Assembly (NCBI GenBank): GCA_016800925.1
Contig: JABCPU010000004.1
Coordinates: forward strand, 310,001 to 374,000
Reading direction: 5' to 3'
DNA length: 64,000 bases
From: Suillus spraguei
Lineage: Eukaryota > Basidiomycota > Agaricomycetes > Boletales > Suillaceae
Made by a program: the position numbers and the translations under genes. Positions 58,685 through 64,000 of the stretch are shown here, piece after piece (within the stretch, counting starts at the first letter, position 1; every line of letters starts with the position of its first letter). The notes below the pieces were generated by a model that ran no database searches, had not been told where the DNA came from, and was given only the letters and a program-made list of their open reading frames with translations.

Positions 58685-59427
58685 TGTCATATACCATACT
58701 TCTAATCTCAGATCCGACCATATCCGATCAGATCCGATCGATTCCATATCCGTCTGGTCCACAGATCCTGTCCGGACCACCCATCCGAATGTGCTCACTT
58801 CTCGCACCTTAACTCCCTTGTGTATATCTGTGTCTATCTCCTTTCGTCATTCCTCCTGTTTCCGGTATTCTGGCTGTTTATATTTCCGTCCTGTGTTACT
58901 GATCCATTTCCTGTGTTCATTTCCGATTCATGCTTACTGATCCGCTGTGCATTAACTAATAGACTTCCATTACACTTCGTACATAGCCCTCGGTCCCGGA
59001 CTTGCTGATTATCCGTCTTAGATACTTACAGTATATAAACCACTTGTAGATCTCCGTAGAACCTTAGTTCGAATATTATCTTAGATTCTACTCATTCTGT
59101 TTCCTCTGGACTTAAGCCACTTTCCGCTTTAAGTCACCTTCCAAGACTTAGGATTGATTCCTATAGTCTATATCTCTGACTCTATCTTTGGATAGTCTAC
59201 CTCCGTTAGTTTCTAGTTAGGAACTCGTTCCGAAGCTAGCCTTAATCTCTGTCCTCTTCTTACGTTCCAAATAACCTTCGGACGTATCATATTCGATACC
59301 TTCGGACACCCGGATCCATCATGCAACTCCTCCCTGAAATAAGGGGCATTACTCGAGAAAGGGGCACAGTGCACGAACTGAGGCCAAAGCCCTTCGGATC
59401 TCTCTACCCTTGAGTACGGTCTTAACA
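58685..59427 (+). repeat. 3' LTR of gypsy-B
   Basis: 743 bp TGTCATATACC..GGTCTTAACA, followed by GAAGG. Preceded by the polypurine tract AAGGGGGGATAC. Confidence 0.92.
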
Positions 59428-60553
59428 GAAGGGTGTGATAGCATTTTTGTTGTCGTTGATCGATTTACAAAACAAGCACACTTTATTCCCACCAATAAAG
59501 AAGTAGACTCAAAGGAAATTGCCAAGCTATTCTTAAAAAATGTATGGAAACATCATGGAACACCAAAGAAAGTGATTTCAGATAGAGGAACACAGTTTGT
59601 ATCGAAATTTATGGGACAAATGTCAAAAAGATTAGGCACAAAATGGTCTGCTTCGACCGCCTATCATCCCCATATGGACGGACAAACAGAACGCGTAAAT
59701 CAAGAAGTTGAACAATATTTATGCCTGTTTACCTCTTATAGACAAAATGATTGGGTATCTTGGTTACTGATTGCAGAATTCTCGCATAATAATGCAGTCA
59801 CAGTCATCGGTCATAGCCCTTTCAAAGTTCTATATGGATATAATCCAGAATTCACAATATCTCCTAATTCCAACTCCCATATTCCCGTTGCCGATGAAAG
59901 AGTGGATCAAATGAAAGAAGCAAGAGATGATGCGGAAAATACTTTGAAACTAGTCAATGAATGAATGAAACGGTTCTATGACAAAGGAGTAAAAGACGCA
60001 CCACAATATAAAAAGGGAGACAAAGTCTGGCTAGACGCAAAAAACATTAAACAATGTTGTCCAAGTCAAAAATTGTCAGATCATCGTCTTGGGCCCTTTG
60101 AAATACTAGAGAAGATTGGCGAGGTGAACTATAAATTGAAATTACCGGCAAACTATCAGATCCTTCCAGTTTTTCACGTTCAGTTACTCACCCCATACTA
60201 TGCATCTCAAATGATCCCTCATTCTCAACACACCCGACCACCTCCTGACATAGTTGATGATCAGGAAGAATTTGTTGTAGAAGAAGTATTAGATAGCCGA
60301 TTATTCCGAGGAAAGCTGCAATACCGAGTAAAATGGGAAGGATATCCGATAGAAGAATCAATATGGGAACCAGAATAAAACGTAAAGAATTCCTTGATTC
60401 TTATAGCGGAGTTTCATCAAAAAAATCCCACGGTGGCTAAAACCAAAAGAATTCAAGGTTCTATACTTAATTCAGAAGATTTCAAGAAATGGAGAACGCG
60501 TAACATTAGACCTTCATACATTTGCGATGACGCTCATCCTAGAGAGGGGGTAA

Positions 60554-61033
60554 TGTCACGAATTCCAAATACAAATCATTACTCTTTTCTCAATTTCCCT
60601 AAAGCGTCTAAACCCAGCGCTAAGACAAACACAAACTCCATCGAAATCCCTATAACCGCTTCTATAACCAAACTTCCTGATGAAGATGAAGAGATCTTTT
60701 ATGATGCTATCGGATAAGATAAGATAAGATAAGATAGTATCACGTGATCTTAGAACCTTCTAGAATATGATGTCATAACAATGTCACAACTATCACATTG
60801 TACAATTCTCATTTCTATTTTATGATTGGCTAGTAGTTTCAAACTCAGTTTATATCTCAGTTTCAATATGTGTATATAGTTAGCTAGTTTCGTTGTAGTA
60901 GTTCTTTAGTTCAAACCTCTTGTATCTACAACTGTAGCAATCCAAGACGTCCTTGCTCCTCTCTCTTCTTGTGATAACCTTAGTTTGAGTCCTAGTCTCT
61001 GCCCTTGCGTTAATTCGTTTGTGGGTTGTGACA
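60554..61033 (+). repeat. 3' LTR of gypsy-A2
   Basis: 480 bp TGTCACGAATTCC..GGTTGTGACA, complete. Preceded by AGAGAGGGGGTAA and followed by the CCAGG duplication. It carries the coding tail of Pol and a four-unit (GATAA) run. Confidence 0.93.
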
Positions 61034-61038
61034 CCAGG

Positions 61039-61966
61039 GCAGGATAGGAGCAAAGCTCCGGAGGGACAGATGATCCATAGGTGTCAGAGGATAGCATAGC
61101 ATAGATCCAGAGGTCCAGAGGTCCAAAGGTCCAGAGCTCAGAGGAGCGGAAGAGCAGAAGAGCGGAAGAGCGGATGATCAGATGAGCGTAGCTCTATGGA
61201 TCTTAGGGGAAGTGTTGACTACTAGAGGGGAGTAGGTCCGGATATGGTATAGAAATAGTATAGACTACTCTGGACAAGGTCTGGAATAGCAACAGACAGG
61301 ATAAGACTACCAAAGGTAGAGTCAGAGGTGAAACGGATGAGAGACAGGAAATGGACGAAGTCCGAAAAGGATTTAGAATATGGGATCAAAGCTCTGGCCT
61401 AGGGAGTGATCCCATAGGCCTGAGTCGGAAGCTTACAAGGGCCCGAGCCCAAGTGCAAGAACGGAAATGGAGCTATATAGACATGATAACAGGATACAGA
61501 GTAATCAAGGAATATACAGGAATAGGAAAGCAATGATCAGACTGAGGTCTGCAGGAGTTGTACTACAAGTTTATATACTGTAGGTAGCATGCCGGAAGGC
61601 AAGTAAGGATAGTCCGAGGCTATGTCTGAGGCATTGCGGAACACAAGGCTATGAACTCGGAAATAAGACTTGTACGAAATATCTTATCAAGACAGAAGTC
61701 GAGATAACCGAAAGCCAGACACAGGTATTTAACCTAAAAGGAGTAATGTGCAGGTGCGCGGGAATAGTTTCAGATATGAGCATGGATCAGATATGGACAT
61801 GGACATGGATCGGATATGAACATGGATCAGATATGAACATGGATCGGATGGGTGGACTGAGTCAGATATGGATATGGATTGGAGTGGATGGATGGATCGG
61901 ACATGTGAGCTGGATTGGATGGGTGGACTAGGATGTATGGATTGGGTGTCCAGATGTCCATGGATC
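61039..61966 (-). repeat. LTR-D, main part
   Basis: Continuation of the 47,197-47,484 segment after removal of gypsy-A2. Purine-rich, with degenerate ATGGATCGGATATG repeats at 61.78-61.92 kb and no coding signal. The end of this repeat (62,451-62,475, GTACGGTATATGACA) resembles the reversed start of LTR-B, so it is an LTR-B-related family in reverse orientation. Confidence 0.55.
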
Positions 61967-62445
61967 TGTCACAACCCACAAACGAATTAACGCAAGGGCA
62001 GAGACTAGGACTCAAACTAAGGTTATCACAAGAGGAAGAGGAGCAAGGACGTCTTGGATTGCTACAGTTGTAGATACAAGAGGTTTGAACTAAAGAACTA
62101 CTACAACGAAACTAGCTAACTATATACACATATTGAAACTGAGATATAAACTGAGTTTGAAACTACTAGCCAATCATAAAATAGAAATGAGAATTGTACA
62201 ATGTGATAGTTGTGACATTGTTATGACATCATATTCTAGAAGGTTCTAAGATCACGTGATACTATCTTATCTTATCTTATCTTATCCGATAGCATCATAA
62301 AAGATCTCTTCATCTTCATCAGGAAGTTTGGTTATAGAAGCGGTTATAGGGATTTCGATGGAGTTTGTGTTTGTCTTAGCGCTGGGTTTAGATGCTTTAG
62401 GGAAATTGAGAAAAGAGTAATGATTTGTATTTGGAATTCATGACA
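61967..62445 (-). mobile_element. Solo LTR-A, reverse orientation, TSD GGATC
   Basis: 479 bp TGTCACAACCC..GGAATTCATGACA, the reverse complement of LTR-A. GGATC is repeated at 61,962-61,966 and 62,446-62,450. It interrupts LTR-D 25 bp before its end. Confidence 0.95.
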
Positions 62446-62475
62446 GGATCAGACCTGAATGTACGGTATATGACA
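62446..62475 (-). repeat. LTR-D terminal fragment and right end of the nest
   Basis: GGATC duplication plus 25 bp ending GGTATATGACA; protease sequence starts at 62,476. Confidence 0.6.
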
Positions 62476-63142
62476 TGCAGGCTCCATGTTAGTGACAGGA
62501 CTAAATCAAAACAATCGCTATCAGTCTGGATTGATATACAAACTGAAGTAGCTTACGTGTATAAAATGTTACCATTGTACTTGGTAGGGTCAGTTCCACC
62601 AAAGGTGATTTGTCCAGTAGACTCTTGCTGCAAACCAGGGTAGGGCTTGTAAAAGATACCAATTCCAGAAATGGTGCCTTGGCCATACAGGGTGTCAGTG
62701 ACAGCCGGAATCGGATTTTCCAGCAACTCTTTCAGGGAGCCGACTGACAAGGCTGCAGGCCCGATGCCAAGGACACCCTCAACATTATTGAAGCCTCTTG
62801 CTTGTGTAGCAGCGCCGATCGACTGCAGGGTGAGCCCAGGACTGACAGTGACGTTGTCGAGGTATTCAATTCCTATAATAATTGTAGGTATTTTTAATTT
62901 ATGATATCATTGTATATCACACCAAAGAAGAAGTCATCATTGTAAGTGACCCCTACAGGGTGACCAGTGCAGAAGCTGGTGCTGGTTCTCACATACACAG
63001 CGGAACGAACCCATGTGTTCGCGCTACCGTTGTCGAGAAGCAAGTAGTCTTCGATGATGCATTAGCAACCGCATGTTTTCTCAGCATTGAACTTACAGGT
63101 TCTGCGGGTGTTGCCAATGCCAACTGGTATGCTGTAGCCCAC
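62476..63142 (-). pseudogene. A1 aspartic protease, 5' part of the transposon-split gene
   Basis: Minus-strand exons give VGYSIPVGIGN, the first catalytic motif YLLLDNGSANTWV (DNGS instead of DTGS), FCTGHPVGVTYNDDFFF, IEYLDNVTVSPGLTLQSIGA, RGFNNVEGVLGIGPAALS, NPIPAVTDTLYGQGTISGIG and QITFGGTDPTKYNGNILY. A 52-bp intron (GTAAGC..GATTTAG) leads to TPVTNMEPA, which ends exactly at the transposon junction 62,475/62,476. The layout equals polyporopepsin-like basidiomycete A1 proteases and continues in phase with 22,675-23,225. The exon starts after an acceptor at 63,143; signal peptide and propeptide exons were not found upstream, where a MITE-like element begins 17 bp away. Both catalytic aspartates are kept, but their context is unusual. 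Confidence 0.85.
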
Positions 63143-63158
63143 CTGAGTGTTTATCAAA

Positions 63159-63431
63159 CATCAGGAAATTCACACATTCCTTGACGTGCCCTTATGCGGA
63201 CTTATTTACACTTAACTGCCTTGGTGAAATTGAATCTACTTGTCCAAAATTTCAATGTGAATGAATTCAGAAAAAAAAAGTTGAGATATATTAATATACA
63301 TGTTTTATTGTATTTCGCACTCAAAAAATATAAGATATGCCAGGTGAATGATGTGAGAGAGAGCAAACAAGTTTTGAGATAAGTGAGTTAAGCTGATTAA
63401 GCATGTTAAGGAATGTGTGAATTTCCTGATG
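63159..63431. mobile_element. MITE-like element with 27-bp terminal inverted repeats
   Basis: CATCAGGAAATTCACACATT.. at 63,159-63,185 is the reverse complement of 63,405-63,431 with 26 of 27 matches. The total is 273 bp, AT-rich, with no coding signal. The flanks are AA on both sides; no longer duplication is seen. It lies in or next to the 5' end of the broken protease gene. Confidence 0.65.
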
Positions 63432-64000
63432 AAGGAGCGTTAGTCAAACTTTGTCCGCGCATGCTGGGATCCCTAAGGGCCTATATACGTGCTTTATCGT
63501 GCGCCACGAGGTTAATTGTACAGTTGGAGAAGTGTAGCATACTGGTAATGGGGATGGAGATAGGGGAACTGGCAGCTTTAACCAGCGACCCTGTGATTGA
63601 CAAAAGTAGGAGAAGTATTAGCAGGGAACATGGCTTACTGGAAAGAAATATCATACTCTCAGTGGCCCATTATATATGTGCTAGCGGATTCGAACGTTTG
63701 TCGCCTTCTATACTAGCCACGTAGGAAGCATCCCCCTCGGAAAAGTGATGAAGAGACATCCCCATAAAATGTGACAAGAGACGGTTGGCTTAATTGCTTT
63801 TGCCAATGCTTACCAGGTGGTAGGAAATTACTTACTAGCCAAACAAATGCCATTTTCGTCGAGCTGATCACTCCTGTGGGCCTGATCACTTTCTATAGAA
63901 GACAAGCCCTATAGTATGTACCTCAGAGGTATTGCCAGATGACCGTCATGATAGTTCAAAGTAAAACGGGAGACAGACAATGCCTTAATAAACAACTGTT
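63432..64000. other. Right edge, nothing recognised
   Basis: A 104-codon plus-strand frame (63,413-63,724) starts inside the MITE-like repeat and has no recognisable domain. I see no exon of the protease, RNA gene or repeat here. Confidence 0.35.

Larger units (their letters stand above)
52406..59427 (+). mobile_element. Ty3/gypsy chromovirus gypsy-B, two LTRs, TSD GAAGG, integrase deleted
   Basis: 7.0-kb element with LTRs TGTCATATACC..CTTAACA and exact GAAGG duplications (52,401-52,405 and 59,428-59,432) inside the integrase of gypsy-A2. gag 53.2-54.5 kb, pol 54.5-57.43 kb, then an antisense gene and a purine tract (AAGGGGGGATAC). All integrase catalytic sequence is missing between about 56.90 kb and the C-terminal/chromodomain part, and several stops and frameshifts are present, so it is dead by itself. 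It is the source family of the solo LTR-B copies. Confidence 0.93.
49747..60717 (+). pseudogene. gypsy-A2 pol, split by gypsy-B
   Basis: Protease ALVDCGASTLFISERF, with GSDDVIIGIDWLRYHNPEIDW; an acidic linker; RT ([28 protein letters not shown] where YIDD is expected, FLGLIVEKGNVS, FMGFSNFYRRFI); RNase H (ETDASDYASGAVLS, DKELLAIIRALEEW, WTDHKNLEYF); integrase zinc finger (CDHCRQTK at 52.27 kb); after gypsy-B, the core (IFVVVDRFTKQAHFIP, KVISDRGTQFVSKFMG, AYHPHMDGQTERVNQE) and chromodomain (YRVKWEGYPIEESIWEPE). TGA stops lie at about 50,205, 50,865, 51,999, 52,104 and 59,962; a TAA is at about 60,376. The last about 54 codons lie inside the 3' LTR. Confidence 0.9.
47485..61033 (+). mobile_element. 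Ty3/gypsy chromovirus copy gypsy-A2, TSD CCAGG, interrupted by gypsy-B
   Basis: LTR - gag - pol - LTR with CCAGG at both ends (47,480-47,484 and 61,034-61,038). The first 9 bp of the 5' LTR are missing although the duplication is intact. The internal sequence is about 80-90 percent like A1 by eye. Gypsy-B sits in the integrase-coding part (52,406-59,427). A purine tract AGAGAGGGGGTAA precedes the 3' LTR. Defects: a 28-bp gag deletion, several TGA stops, and YIND in RT. Confidence 0.92.
23226..62475. mobile_element. 39-kb nest of transposons inside an aspartic protease gene
   Basis: Everything between the two protease halves is transposon-derived: two gypsy-A elements, a gypsy-B element, a Helitron, a large inverted-repeat element, at least nine LTRs standing outside the paired LTRs, and outer LTR remnants. 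The outer ends read TGTCATAT and ATATGACA. The right flank TGCAG (62,476-62,480) also occurs 8 bp inside the left flank (23,214-23,218), so neither a clean duplication nor a blunt junction can be proven. Joining the halves at 23,225 and 62,476 leaves the protease in frame. The nesting order follows from the target-site duplications given in the individual entries. Confidence 0.8.

Noticed and set aside
1..64000. CRISPR arrays, tRNA and rRNA genes, bacterial operons
   Set aside because: No spaced direct repeats of CRISPR type; no tRNA cloverleaf or rRNA segments recognised by eye; gene structure is eukaryotic.

Overview
The window reads as nuclear DNA of a filamentous basidiomycete, probably an agaricomycete. 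The evidence is multi-exon genes with introns of about 46-61 bp (GT..AG, CTAAC/TTAAT-like branch sites), a Notch-pathway-type CSL transcription factor, a polyporopepsin-like A1 protease, Ty3/gypsy chromoviruses and a RepHel Helitron. Nothing looks bacterial. REGION 1 (1-22,674) is gene-dense host DNA. In order it holds: a CSL factor cut by the left edge (-), a small unknown protein (-), a TMEM198/DUF4203 membrane protein (-), a DEAD-box helicase with a likely mitochondrial presequence (-), an MFS sugar porter (-), an 86-aa Mim2-like protein (+), a mitochondrial PPR protein (-), a U-box cyclophilin of the PPIL2 type (+), the ESCRT-III subunit Vps20 (-), a seven-TM receptor-like protein (-) and a secreted histidine acid phosphatase/phytase (-). 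Three of these (helicase, Mim2-like, PPR) point to mitochondria, but I see no operon-like logic. REGION 2 (22,675-63,142) is one minus-strand A1 aspartic protease gene split by about 39 kb of nested transposons (23,226-62,475). The two halves meet in frame. The nest contains: gypsy-A1 (23,320-36,889), riddled by at least seven further LTR insertions; a decayed Helitron (about 37.1-44.1 kb); a 985-bp-arm inverted repeat (44,229-47,196) carrying a solo LTR; and gypsy-A2 (47,485-61,033), which contains a two-LTR gypsy-B (52,406-59,427). Remnants of an outer LTR lie around them. Exact target-site duplications (CTTTG, AGAAG, CTAAG, ATAAG, GAAAT, GGATC, GAAGG, CCAGG) let most of the nesting order be read directly. 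Both gypsy families are chromoviruses (gag with zinc knuckle, protease, RT, RNase H, chromodomain). In both, the gag stop codon directly follows a -1 slippery heptamer and pol lies in the -1 frame. Gypsy-B has lost its integrase but carries an antisense, two-intron gene with a Zn2Cys6-like cysteine pattern. Most in-frame stops in the elements are TGA where the paralogue or family has CGA, as expected from decay of methylated CpG. REGION 3 (63,143-64,000) holds a small TIR/MITE-like element and no recognisable gene. All gene models are hand-derived from splice signals and family resemblance; no search was run.
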